Shown: positions 14,201-23,865 of the stretch, piece by piece
How the letters are laid out: each line of letters opens with the position of its first letter
How positions within the stretch are numbered: the stretch's first letter is position 1
Assembly: GCF_958979055.1 (NCBI RefSeq)
Contig: NC_084890.1
Location: forward strand, 22,728,149 to 22,792,148
Length of the DNA: 64,000 bases
Origin: Alnus glutinosa
Lineage: Eukaryota; Streptophyta; Magnoliopsida; Fagales; Betulaceae
Direction: 5' to 3'
Translations under genes and position numbers: made by a program
The notes under the pieces: generated by a model
The model's database searches: none
Told to the model about the DNA's origin: nothing
Seen by the model: only the letters and a program-made list of their open reading frames with translations

Positions 14201-17200
14201 TTTAAGTTCCATTTAGTTAAATGATCGAGAATTTGTACTCCAATGAACAATGAATCGGGTAGTTTGGGGGGGGAAGGGGGGGGGGGAGAGAGAGGGGTAA
14301 AAAACCTGATTCAGTTTAATCGAGTTCTTGTGGAAAATGGTTATGACTTTACGCTACAGAGAGGGAAGCTTTATGAAGATCGGTGGTGGAAACTAAATAA
14401 GATAGTTTGAGGGGATGTTGGTGTTCCAAGGAGGTAGTGGGGCCCTTCGGAGTGGGAGTGTGAAAATATATAAGGAGGGAGTGGGGAGTTTTCTCAAGAT
14501 TTGTTAGATATGTGGTGGGCGATGGATCTAAGGTCAGGTTTGTGGTGTGGGGAACAACCCCTAAAGATTTCTTTTGCGGACTTGTTTGGTATTGCAGGTT
14601 GTAAGGATGGGTGGCAGATCATATGCAGTTCCAAAAAACCCATTACAACAAACTCACCACACTAGCCTCCAAACCAATAGAAAAACCCATACAACAAACA
14701 GAAGCCAGAAAGACCTCAAATCAAACAAGAAAAATCAATATCCCATTTGTTACACAACTCAAAATTTAAAGGGGACTTTCCAAATTTTCCGTTACCTCTA
14801 ATACGAGTTTTAACAACCCATGAGACATTCAACAACAATTTATCCTCAAAGATTTGGGGGCTGCCGTGTTTGATAGCATTTCGTAATCTCCATATATGAT
14901 AGACAGCAGCACTCTAAGACAATTTGCAAACAGAAGCAGCCAAACTTTTACTTTTCCAATTCCTCAAACTAAAATCCATGATGTCATTGCACACAACCAA
15001 ATGCAATACGGTATTTTCCCATAAGAGATCTCCTAACACGACTGCTGAAGCCACACTCAAAGAAAATATGATCTCTACTCTAAATACAATGATGGCAAAA
15101 AACACAATTGCTATCACCAATAAAACCCCAACATAACAACCGATCACCAGTAGAAAGACTATTTTAAAAGCAAGCCACATAAAGAAAGTTTGTCTAGGAA
15201 TAGCAATGTGGAACCAAACAAGGTCACACCAGTCCACCAAAGGCTTCCTGGACCGAAAAGAATCCCATGTATCTCTAAAAGTATAGGACTCACCTTTAGA
15301 AGTTACCCAAATGGCTCGATCCTCTGCTTCTGGTTAATATAAACAAGATCAGATCTAGCATGCAGCCAAACCCACTCCCCTCTCTCCAAAACACTAGACA
15401 ATTTGGCCTCAACACAGCTCCTAGCATCATAAACAACCCGGAAGCTAAACTTATCCAATAACACACCATCCGGATGCCATGAGTCAAGCCACATAAAAGT
15501 ATTGCTACCATCCCCCACTCTAAATCTCAAAAACTGCTTTAGCTACAGAATGCAGCTTTAACATTTTCTTCCAACACCAAGAACCACCTTGAGGAATCTT
15601 CAAAGACCAAAAACACCTACCTTTCAGCAAGTTCTGCTTCACCTAAACCACCCAAATAGATCTTGATTTTGCAAATAATGCCCAAATTTGTCTTAAAACA
15701 GCAGCAATATTCCACTCCTCCAGCCTTCTCAACCCCAAACCACCCTCAGCTTTAGGCAAGCAAACATCCCCAAGCAACCTTAGCCCGAGCTATCCCATCA
15801 ATCTTGCCATTCCACAAGAATCGATTAAGCATTTGCTCAATAACTTGGATAACCCTCTTAGGAAGGATAAAAATATTAGTTCAGTACACTTGCATCCCAA
15901 TCAGAACAGACTTAATCAACTGAAGACGACCCGCAAAAGAAAGATGTTTAGAAACCCAAGAAGTAACTCGACCAGCAATTTTCCATTCAAACTCTATATT
16001 AACAGCAGATAATTTTTTAGAAATGAGAGGAACACCTAAATACCTCACATGCAACTTACCCTCCATATATAAACACTCTTTGATTTGAGTCTTTACACCA
16101 TCAGGAATACCCGAGAGGAAAGGAGAACTTTTTTCAGGGTTGGGAATCAAACCTGAAATATCAGAGAAAGACTCCATAACCTCTTTAATACACTGGACAG
16201 ACTTCAAATTCCCCACAACAAAAACCAACAAATCATCCGCAAACAAAGAGGAGATAAACCAATCTCAGCACAACTATGGTGGAAATCAAAACCAGAAGCA
16301 GCTTCATCCATAAGTTGAGAAAAGATCTCCATAGCAAGAACAAAAAGATAGGGAGAAAGCGGATCCCCTTGCCTCAGCCCACGTTTTCCCTCAAAGTACC
16401 CAACAAGAGTCCCATTCAGAGCAATAGAGAATTTGTGGGAAGTAATACACTTCCTAACCCAATCCAGAGAATTTGTGGGAAGTAATACACTTCCTAACCC
16501 AATCCACATACCTGATAGGAGAACCAATACACTTCAAACAATGAAGAATAAACCCCCAACTGACAGAATCATAAGCCTTCATTAAGTCAATTTTGACAGT
16601 ACATCTAGGCTTCCCTTCTCCCCTATGATAATTCCGAGCCACCTCCTGAGCAAGCATGCGATTCTCAGCAATACTTCTACCCGGAATGAAAGCAGCTTGA
16701 CTAGGGCTAATCAGATCACTCAGACCTGACAGTAACCTATTAGCCAAAATTTTTGTAATGCACTTATAAATGACATTACAACATGAAATAGGTCTATAAT
16801 CCTCCATAGCTGAAGGGATTGCTTCTTAGGAACCAAAGAGATAATTGTTGCATTGACCACCTTTAGCAATTTCCCAGTAACAAAAAAAAGACTTCATAGC
16901 CTGCACAACATCATCCTCAACAATCGACCAAACAGCCTTAAAAAAATCAACAGGAAACCCATCAGGACCGAGAGACTTATTGCTTTTCATGGCAAAAAGA
17001 GTATTCCTAATCTCAAACTCTGAAACTTCTTTCTGCATTTGCACAATCCTATCAGCCGGCAACCTCCTCTTCACAAGCCTCTGGACCTGATCAACCTTCA
17101 TTTCATCAGAAAACATGAGAATTTGAACCAAGAAGCCCCTTATAAAACTCCACAGCCACCTTCTTTATCTGATCAACACCTTCAGCTCTATTCCCATCAT

Positions 17201-20097
17201 CATCCCACGAATGAGTAATCAAACTTTTATATTTTTTTACCTTAACCACTTTATGAAAGAAAGAGGTGTTCTGATCACCAAGCTGAAGCCATTGATTACA
17301 AGACTTCTGCTTAAAGAAAGCTTCTTCAGCTTTAGATATAGAAAGATACTCATGAAGACATTCTTTTTCCCTAATCAAACAAGCAGATTTGCCACCCTGC
17401 TTAATAACCTACCTCCCTTTGAGCTTGATCAAGCCTAAATTTAGCTCAAATAACTTTCTGACTAGTACCACCAAAAACCTCTACATTTTTATCTTTCAAG
17501 ATCTTCTTGACAGCTTTCAACTTCTTATACAACCGAAACATAGGAATGCCCTCCACACTTGTACTCCAACCTTCTTACACTAAAGATAAAAAACCAGCTT
17601 TCTCAGCCCAAAAACCATAATAAGTGAAGGTTTAGGGCCAAAACTCTGAAATTCACCCACTACAACCACTGCCGGAGAGTGATCAGAAATCCCCCCATCT
17701 TGAAACACAACCTCAGTACTATCAAACTCCACAAGCCAAACTTCATTAACCATCATCCTGTCCAATTTGCGAGCCACAAAATGCCTCTCCTCCCTTTTAT
17801 TAGTCCACATGAAAGAACAATCAGTATAAGGCAAATCCAAAATTTCCAGACTATGAATACAATCCACAAGGCTATTCCAAAATTTTGTAATTCTCCCTTC
17901 ATAGCTGTTAAGGCTATTCCATCCCATTTTTCATCCATACTTTTAACCACACTGAAATCACCAGATAAAAAGTCGAAGGAGAATTACCAATTTGATTTCT
18001 AACAAGATGAAAATGTTGCCAAAGCTTCCTTCTCTCCAAACCATTATTCGAACCATAGACAAAAGAATGAAACCAGCTCAAATTCCCCTGAACAGACTTG
18101 ACTGTACAATTAATGGCCTGAGCATGACTATTAACAACCTGCACCTCTAACAAATCTTTATTCTTACACACCCAAATCTTCCCAAGAGGGTGATTCCTAT
18201 AATTATTAAGGATACCCCACCCTGGGACAATACTCTCTTTAATATTTTCAGCTTTTTCCCACCTAACCTGAGTCTCAACAATACAACAAAGAGACACCTT
18301 CAAACGCCTAACAAGCTTTCTAACCTTCTTTTGTTTAGATGGGTGACTCAAACCCCTTATATTCCAAACAATAAGCTTCATGAACTAATATGAGGTGTAG
18401 GTGAAAAACCCCTCTTAACACTATCCACCTTGACATGCTTCCCTGTATCAGGATTAGGATCAGCATTTATAACTAACACCTCCTTCCCCTTATTCACCAT
18501 GAGATATTGTCCTATATCAGGTTGAGGATCAGCATTAACTACTACTACCTCCTTCCCCCTATCCACCAAGTGATGCTTTCCTGCTACAGGCTCAGAATCA
18601 GCATTCACTACTTTCATATCTTTCCCCTTATTCCGTCACTGCCTCCTTAGTCCCAGCTTGAGCCAACAAAACAAAAGAACTAACTTTCTTACTGTCATGC
18701 TGCATAGCACCAGACTTGAAAAATATACTATTACCAGCACCTTTATCTTTCCTTCCAACAACCTTCCAACCATCTTGATTTTTATCCTTCTTAATTACCA
18801 CTTCTTCATCTTTTTTCACAACCTGTTTCGATTGCCACCTCTGAATTTCTTTCTTATCACAAGCATAACTCAAATGCCCAAAAACTTTACAATTAGTACA
18901 TTTGTCAGGAACCCAAGGATATTCCACAGCTACAACAACTTGCTTTTCCTTATCAACATCCAACTCAATCTCCCTAGGGAACTCCGAATCAACATTCACC
19001 TCAACAAGAACTTTAGTAAAACCAAGGCGCATCTGCTCCTCAGTAACCAAATCAGCCAAGAGAGGTGTCCCATCTACGCTTGCAACATGACTTAAGCAAT
19101 CAGTATTCCATAATTCAAAAGGAAGATGGAACAGCTTAATCCATATTGGAATAGCAGACATAGACAACTTTAAAAGCTGCATTCCAGTCAGTTTTATGTG
19201 GTTTATCAGACCTTTAAACCAACTATTGTATCAACAACTCTGGTTTTCTCGAACTGAACCTTGAAACCAAAGGAAACCGGCTGAAACCAATTGGTTTGGT
19301 TTTGTGGTTTCCTTAGTTCACTTGGTTTCATAAACACTCCTATTTCACGTGTGTGATATCAAGAAACCAAAATCAATGCCGTGAAAAGCTGGGTGTACCA
19401 TCTTGTCTACACCATCTTGGTAAATATAAGAGAACTTTAAGCTTTTTGGTTATATGTTCATAGCTTCTCTTGGGTCTGGAAAAAAAAAAGGACCTTTTAC
19501 ATGTTCCAAACCTAAGAAAATTCCAAGTATATTGATGCGGAACTATTTTTAAATTTTAGGCGACGGGGTGCAATTTTTTGTTTGGCATATAATTTATTTT
19601 TTTCATCCAACCCAAATCTGTCTCAACAAGATGTTCTGGGTTCAGTTGACATATTTTCTGATGACTAATAAGTCTTTTCCAGCCCTCTTTATATTGCACT
19701 TCATTTGGACATATTTTGTCATCGTGAATCACCTTTTCTAGCTTCTTTTTTTTTTTTTTTTTAAAAAAAAGGTTCCTGTATATTCTTTTTTACTGCCTGA
19801 ATGACCTGAACTTTTCTATTGACTTGTAGTTGATGGATTTTGCAACTTTACTTTTTGACTATGAAGCCACATTCGTAGATGTATTTCGTGATATTGATTG
19901 AAATTGTATTCTTTATTCAAATTACTATTTTCTTGTGGGAATCCAGATTTTGATGCAGTTTGGTGATTTTTAATTCTTCCTCTCTTATTAACAGAAGCAT
20001 GAAATCGAGGATTTTGGCTACCTATCCAGATGCGTTTCCAGATGGTTCAACTGGAGAAGTACTTGACCGGAGACCAGACCTTGAAATTCCTCACTAA
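9711..20097 (+). CDS. KxDL motif-containing protein (BORC/BLOC-1-related), 3 exons
   Basis: Spliced CDS is 9711-9826, 11134-11286 and 19995-20097: 372 nt, 123 aa plus stop, with GT-AG at every junction and matching phases. The protein is small and helical. The defining motif is KSDL at residues 79-82 in SMKSDLDYIFQKLR; the N-terminus (KESIRAASGEVSREFKTLI) and C-terminus (YPDAFPDGSTGEVLDRRPDL) are the usual plant form. Animal KXD1 proteins belong to the BORC/BLOC-1-related complexes that position lysosome-type organelles; the plant role is less clear. The start fits the family N-terminus and follows a GA-rich leader. Intron 2 is 8.7 kb because LINE sequence has been inserted, mostly antisense to the gene, yet splice sites and all three exons look intact. 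Confidence 0.93.
9827..11133 (+). other. Intron 1 of the KxDL gene
   Basis: About 1.3 kb between donor gtacat and acceptor aaattgcag. AT-rich, with no recognisable element beyond scattered low-complexity sequence. Confidence 0.6.
12175..12218 (+). repeat. tRNA-like internal promoter pair, possible SINE remnant
   Basis: tggcctaatgg at 12175-12185 fits the pol III A-box pattern TRGYNNARNNG. gagttcgaatt at 12208-12218 is close to a B box. The spacing of 33 nt between box starts is tRNA-like. No cloverleaf closes around them, so this is not a tRNA gene. A tRNA-derived SINE head is possible, but the 3' end and target duplications were not found. Confidence 0.3.
12667..13395 (-). mobile_element. 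5'-truncated L1-type LINE (copy A) with 14-bp target-site duplications
   Basis: The flanks are actcatacataact (12653-12666) and actaatacataact (13396-13409), a target duplication with one mismatch. On the minus strand the insert ends in ATTACTTATCAAAAAA, a short A-tail after the LINE 3' end. An open frame at 12747-13178 carries the zf-RVT zinc-binding domain seen at the C-terminus of plant LINE ORF2 (WCCMYKKSGESIEHLLLHC) and continues as WRLVPLCLMWYIWPERNAR. Upstream sequence back to the truncation still reads as ORF2 in broken frames. This is a dead insertion, antisense to the KxDL gene. Confidence 0.88.
13410..14090. other. KxDL intron 2 between LINE copies A and B
   Basis: No LINE frame or other known element is seen here. 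A G-rich run gggggggaaggggggggggg lies further on, at about 14266-14286, inside the next segment. Confidence 0.4.
14091..14630 (+). mobile_element. LINE ORF2 fragment (copy B), plus orientation
   Basis: Broken plus-strand frames read like the plant LINE ORF2 region between the reverse transcriptase and zf-RVT domains: NRLEKLQRDF near 14150, then a GIGNEFKFHL-like stretch, NLIQFNRVLVENG near 14310, and SFADLFGIAGCKDG near 14570-14610, ending in an ADHMQF-like phrase. Stops and frame changes are frequent. The orientation is opposite to the LINEs on both sides. Boundaries are approximate and no target duplication was found. Confidence 0.65.
14800..18381 (-). pseudogene. LINE copy C ORF2: endonuclease / reverse transcriptase, multiply frameshifted
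   Basis: Minus-strand frames in order: an apurinic-type endonuclease N-terminus from the ATG at 18381 (MKLIVWNIRGLSHPSKQKKV, then VETQ); its C-terminal part at 17927-17580 with the SDHSP motif; linker frames at 17378-16826; reverse transcriptase at 16807-15881 (AFIPGRSIAENR, KIDLMKAYDSVSW, GLRQGDPLSPYLFVLAMEI, and the catalytic FADD at about 16244-16233 in another frame); and a zf-RVT-type tail at about 15240-14914 (WCDLVWFHIAIPRQTFFMWL). At least six frame changes break the gene. The low-coordinate end is approximate. Confidence 0.82.
16426..16505. repeat. Perfect 40-bp tandem duplication inside LINE ORF2
   Basis: Positions 16426-16465 and 16466-16505 are identical copies beginning agagaatttgtgggaagtaa. 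Because 40 is not a multiple of three, the duplication shifts the reverse-transcriptase frame. It lies between the SVSWGF and RGLRQGDP segments. Confidence 0.95.
18378..19182 (-). pseudogene. LINE copy C ORF1: nucleic-acid-binding protein with CCHC knuckle
   Basis: The open frame 19182-18628 encodes the end of a DUF4283-type N-terminal domain (SAIPIWIKLFHLPFELW) followed by a zinc knuckle of the plant LINE type (CTNCKVFGHLSYAC) and a Lys-rich linker. A frame change near 18625 moves the reading frame to 18617-18378. This second part holds about three tandem units of roughly 23 residues around the core GKEVxVxNADPxPDxGKH. The ORF1 stop TGA (18380-18378) overlaps the ORF2 ATG (18381-18379). In L1 elements ORF1 proteins bind the element RNA. 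This copy is frameshifted and lacks its N-terminus. Confidence 0.8.
19201..19994 (+). other. Last part of KxDL intron 2
   Basis: AT-rich intron with poly-T at about 19747-19762 and acceptor tattaacag at 19986-19994. No element or gene is recognised here. Confidence 0.5.
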
Positions 20098-20119
20098 CAC
20101 TTGACATGCAGTGAAGGTC

Positions 20120-20154
<35 letters not shown>

Positions 20155-20244
20155 TTTTGTGATTGCAATATTATATATTTGAGGTTTGTCTTGTTCAGAA
20201 CTAAACCCAGCACTGTGATCTATGAAAGAAGTGTATAGAGCCTA

Positions 20245-20250
20245 AATAAA
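20245..20250 (+). terminator. AATAAA polyadenylation signal candidate for the KxDL gene
   Basis: aataaa lies about 150 bp after the KxDL stop codon, beyond a 32-nt poly-T run (20122-20153). Plant poly(A) signals are loose, so this is a candidate only. Confidence 0.3.
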
Positions 20251-20344
20251 AAAAAGATGGATATTTTTTATTAGGGCAGTAGCTCAAGCCATTCCTATAC
20301 ATCCCAAAAGGTTACTACATTGCATTTGGATCCTCTCCATTTCA

Positions 20345-20483
20345 AAAATGGAGAGGATTCTCTCCGGTCAGTGCATTTTTAGGGACAAACTTGTCCATTC
20401 ACATTTCTTCACATTTCTATGAAATGTGAATGGCCAAGTTTGTCCCTAAAAATGCACTGACCGGAGAGAATCCTCCCCATTTT
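20345..20483. repeat. Near-perfect foldback (62-bp arms, 15-nt loop)
   Basis: Arm 20345-20406 and arm 20422-20483 are reverse complements with two mismatches over 62 bp, around the loop cttcacatttctatg. The arms contain gagaggattctctccggtca and its complement. A further short inverted match (tcctctccattt / aatggagagga) sits at the left edge. The length and terminal symmetry suit a small MITE. A hairpin small-RNA locus is the alternative, but the arms match no miRNA I know. Confidence 0.85.
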
Positions 20484-20526
20484 GGACCTCCTAATAAACC
20501 ATGGATATTTTCTTTAGATGGAAAAG

Positions 20527-20561
<35 letters not shown>

Positions 20562-22657
20562 CAAGATTTGATGGCTCTATTAATTTGAGAGGCGCGTGGT
20601 TGTAAAATAATAAGACATTTATGGTAGTGAAAAAGTAGCATCTGGTTCTGCTGCAGCCTGGCCCTGCTGCCATTATTATTCTCTTCCATGATTACACAGT
20701 TTCTGTTATTCTTAACTCCCCCAGTCCCCTGCTTTCTGCTTTCCTCAATATTCCTTTTTCACAACCCCCATAAAATCAGCATTTATTACTTTTTTACCCG
20801 CTGGCTGCTTCATCAAAATCTGACCGTTGTCTTGTCTGTCACTTTCTTATCTATTTATCCTCCTTCCCCCTCTTCCTTTTCTAGTAACTCTCATTTTTTA
20901 ATGTATCATCATTTTAAAGCTAAGAATCATTTTAATGGCAGCACCCAATGTCTTGTCTCATAAATGGACGACACCTCCATCATCTTACAAATTCACCTCC
21001 CCCCCCCCCCCCCCCCCCTTCATTAGCATAACGGATCTGAATCAATTGCAAGTTCAATACATAGAGAGATTAGATTAGTTTCATCAGTTAAATCTCCGGA
21101 TGGTCATCTGTTTCTGAGTGGCGATGCTCTTCCCATTATCTGGTACTGATGAAATTGTAATCAAACCCACGAAGCAAACCGAAAGATTTAACCGTTTGGT
21201 AGCTAGGAAAATGCAAGAAAAGCAGAGAAACGAAAACCGAGGCTCAGAAAAATCAAACATAAAGTGTGAACGAACAAGAAGAATGGGCTGGGTATGCAGC
21301 GTGTTGCATGTTGAAAACAATGAGGTGTAATTTTTTAGATAAATAGATAAGAAAGTGACAAGACACTAAAATAGGTTTCATACCAAAACACTAAAATAGT
21401 CTCAAAACAAACATGCCCTAAAAAAAGGACCAAAAAAACAGAAAGGCTCATATCCGACAAACAACGGTGTGATTTGAGCATAAATAATTGTCAATCAAAA
21501 GTTACTCAAAACTACTAATTGCCACCACTTAGACAGCCCCAATTGAATCTTAATCTTGACGAGTTAATCTTTGAAGGTGACTCCCTATTTGTTTGTTAGC
21601 CTTCAAAACCTGTCTTCATCCATAGAACGGATTGTAGCCCCAATCCTTATGGGTCCCCGCTCATCCTCATAAAAAATTCAAAAATTCATGATGGCTGATT
21701 AGGCATGTGTCGTGCAAAGCAAATCAATACGGGCACTGTCTAGCAAAGTGGTTTATCTATTTTGCCATATTTGGTTGTATCTTTTTTGGAGCAAACCGAA
21801 ATCGAGTGTAATTAACTGTCTTTATTGCATATAATACAGACAACTAATTGTATCGTATCCAAATCCACAATAAGCCTCCCTCCAAAAATCCTGTACAAAC
21901 CTCTCCATGATGATGGTTGGGGTTGTTTAGCTTCAAAATTAGAATTCTCAAAAGAAAAAGGGAGCTAATTCTTTACCTATTTTAAAATAACTTTATTCTC
22001 ATCTAGCCTATTAGAACATAGACCCAAAAAGAGTAGAATTTGAAGTCCATAAAGTTGAAACAAAAGCAAAATAATCAAATTTCTAAAAATATCTTTTTAA
22101 GGCACGCGATTTTTTGAAATTTAATTTCTACTATAATTTAGTGTGCGAATTTCGAAACAAATAAAATTGAAAAAGATGTTTGAATAATTTGACTTTTTGA
22201 GATAAAATTGAAAAAAGTGAGATAAAATTTGATTTATTTTTAAAAAACCCGAATACTATGGCAAATATAATAAAGATTCTTCTTGTTCTCAAACATACCA
22301 CTATCTCTACTTTTACCCATTAACAGAAAAAGTGATTTCCCTTCTTTATCAGGAGGATAACATGTAAAGCAAGAGAGATACCTTTCTAAAACCAACAATT
22401 CTTTTTCTTACTTGGGATTCATCCTAAACTTATATTCGCGTAATTCGTTAAGTGTGAAAACAAGGTTGCATGCCCGTTATTTCGCATATCAAAAGTATGA
22501 TTTTAAATTAAATTGTAAAATATATTTTTTCTTTAAAAGTGTGTTTTTTAAAAATTTATTATTTGAAAACATAAAAGGATATTCAGTTTTAAATTGTAAG
22601 CATGAATGTAAAAATATAATTTAAAAAATTAAACTGCAATTTTACTAAATACTTAAG
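20484..22657. other. Intergenic region between the KxDL and BZR genes
   Basis: Contains an (AT)n run at about 20531-20557, a run of 20 C at 20999-21018 and AT-rich sequence. A 70-codon frame at 21118-21330 (+) is Arg/Lys-rich and short, and matches no family I know. No gene is called. Confidence 0.4.
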
Positions 22658-23062
22658 GTGCGTTTGAGATTGTGATTTAATAGACAAAAATTACGATTTT
22701 AAACCGAATGACAAAAAATGAATTGTTTAAGAATTACGTTTTTTAAAAATTGCGAGTTGAATAGCAAAAAATATTATTTTTCAATATCAAGTAAGGGGTG
22801 CTTTTTTTAAAACACAAAATTTTATGATTTCAAAAAAAAAAAAAAAAAAAAAACCACAATTTTAAAGGTTAACATAAATTTTAAAGACTAAACTGTAATT
22901 TTATTAAACGTTTAACCGTATTTTTAAAAAATTATTTTTTTAATTTTCACATTTTAAAGTCGTATTTTTTTTTTTTTTTTTTTTTGAAATCTCACGCTCA
23001 AGCATATATTTAACTGCATTTTAAAAATTATATTTTATTTTTAAAGAGCACATTTTGAAACC
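22658..23062. repeat. MITE-like AT-rich element, family 1 (copy 2)
   Basis: Starts cttaaggtgcgtttgagatt and has the same succession of ttacgattttaaa / ttaagaattacgtttttt / ttaaacgtttaaccg blocks as the copies at 4571-4801 and 56711-56964. Boundaries are approximate on the right, where poly-A/T runs blur the end. Non-coding. Confidence 0.45.
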
Positions 23063-23412
23063 CTAAACCTAAATGATTAAATATGTCTAGTCATCCAATA
23101 GCAAAGTCAGTCTTTTCCATTGAAAAGCCATGGAAAAAAAGAAGAAGCTCCATTTCCATATCTTAGTGTCAGTAAGCCTAATCCTCATCATTCACGTACC
23201 GTCCTTGCGGCCGCCACACTCCCTCCCTCCTTTTCACGCGACTTTATTAGCACGTAGGCCCACGCTCTCCCAACCCAAACACGCATTTGTCGCTCCTCCA
23301 CCTTCCCCATCTCATGCAAAAAGAAGAGATATATATATAATCAGGATTCTTTATTTATTTATTTTTTAAAATCTATTTTTTAAAAAATATTTCATATAAA
23401 ATCTTTTTTTAA

Positions 23413-23696
23413 TTTCAAGAAAAAAAAAATTGTAAAATCAGTTCACCTAATTTACCTAACATGCAATTAATCCCGTACGGGATCGAGATATGCCAAAAAA
23501 TAATTTATTTCATACAATCGAACATGTTTTCGGTAGTGTAATGCATCAGAACTAATAAAATTATGACTCGAGTCTTATTTAAGTTAGTATTATATTAACG
23601 GAATTTTTTTTTTTAGCATATTTGAAAGATCAACGAGTTTATTTTGATACTACATTGAGCTAATTATAAGCGGATTAATTTTACATTTTTTCCAAA
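23413..23696. repeat. Palindromic MITE-like element, family 2 (copy 1)
   Basis: The left part (aaaaattgtaaaatcagttc ... atatgccaaaaaataattt) is an imperfect reverse complement of the right part (aattttttttttttagcatat ... ggattaattttacatttttt). A longer member with the same arms lies at 51176-51690, and an arm-like fragment at about 24990-25065. Confidence 0.55.
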
Positions 23697-23771
23697 TTTC
23701 AAAACCTCCACGGCTCCATTGATCCAAATCTCTCCTCTATCCTCCGTACACATCTTAAAGCATCACACGTC

Positions 23772-23779
23772 CACGTGGC
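23772..23779 (+). promoter_or_regulatory. G-box/ABRE-like element CACGTGGC upstream of the BZR-type gene
   Basis: CACGTGGC lies 87 bp before the ATG, inside the palindrome CCACGTGG (23771-23778). Such elements bind bZIP and bHLH factors. Its position near the presumed start of transcription makes a role plausible but unproven. Confidence 0.45.
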
Positions 23780-23865
23780 AGTCACCCACCTGTCCGATCA
23801 CGAACCAAAACTTCCCATTTTCAGAACCAGACCACACAAACAGAGGGAAGAAGAAGAAGAAGAAG

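Larger units (their letters stand above)
14630..19200 (-). mobile_element. Near-full-length L1-type LINE (copy C), decayed, antisense in KxDL intron 2
   Basis: A 4.5-kb minus-strand element with ORF1 (zinc knuckle) followed by ORF2 (endonuclease, reverse transcriptase, zf-RVT). It is truncated at the 5' side, because ORF1 starts inside its N-terminal domain at about 19190. The 3' limit near 14630 is approximate, since no clear A-tail is visible. Several frameshifts, one caused by a 40-bp tandem duplication at 16426-16505, make it inactive. Confidence 0.85.

Noticed and set aside
12667..14630. LINE A and B as one twin-primed insertion
   Set aside because: A is closed by its own target-site duplication at 13396-13409, and about 680 bp of non-LINE intron separate the two.
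20999..21018. 20-nt C run and the long T run at 20122-20153 as functional sites
   Set aside because: Simple homopolymers; lengths may also be affected by sequencing error.
21118..21330. Arg/Lys-rich 70-codon ORF
   Set aside because: Too short, no homology recognised and no neighbouring exons.
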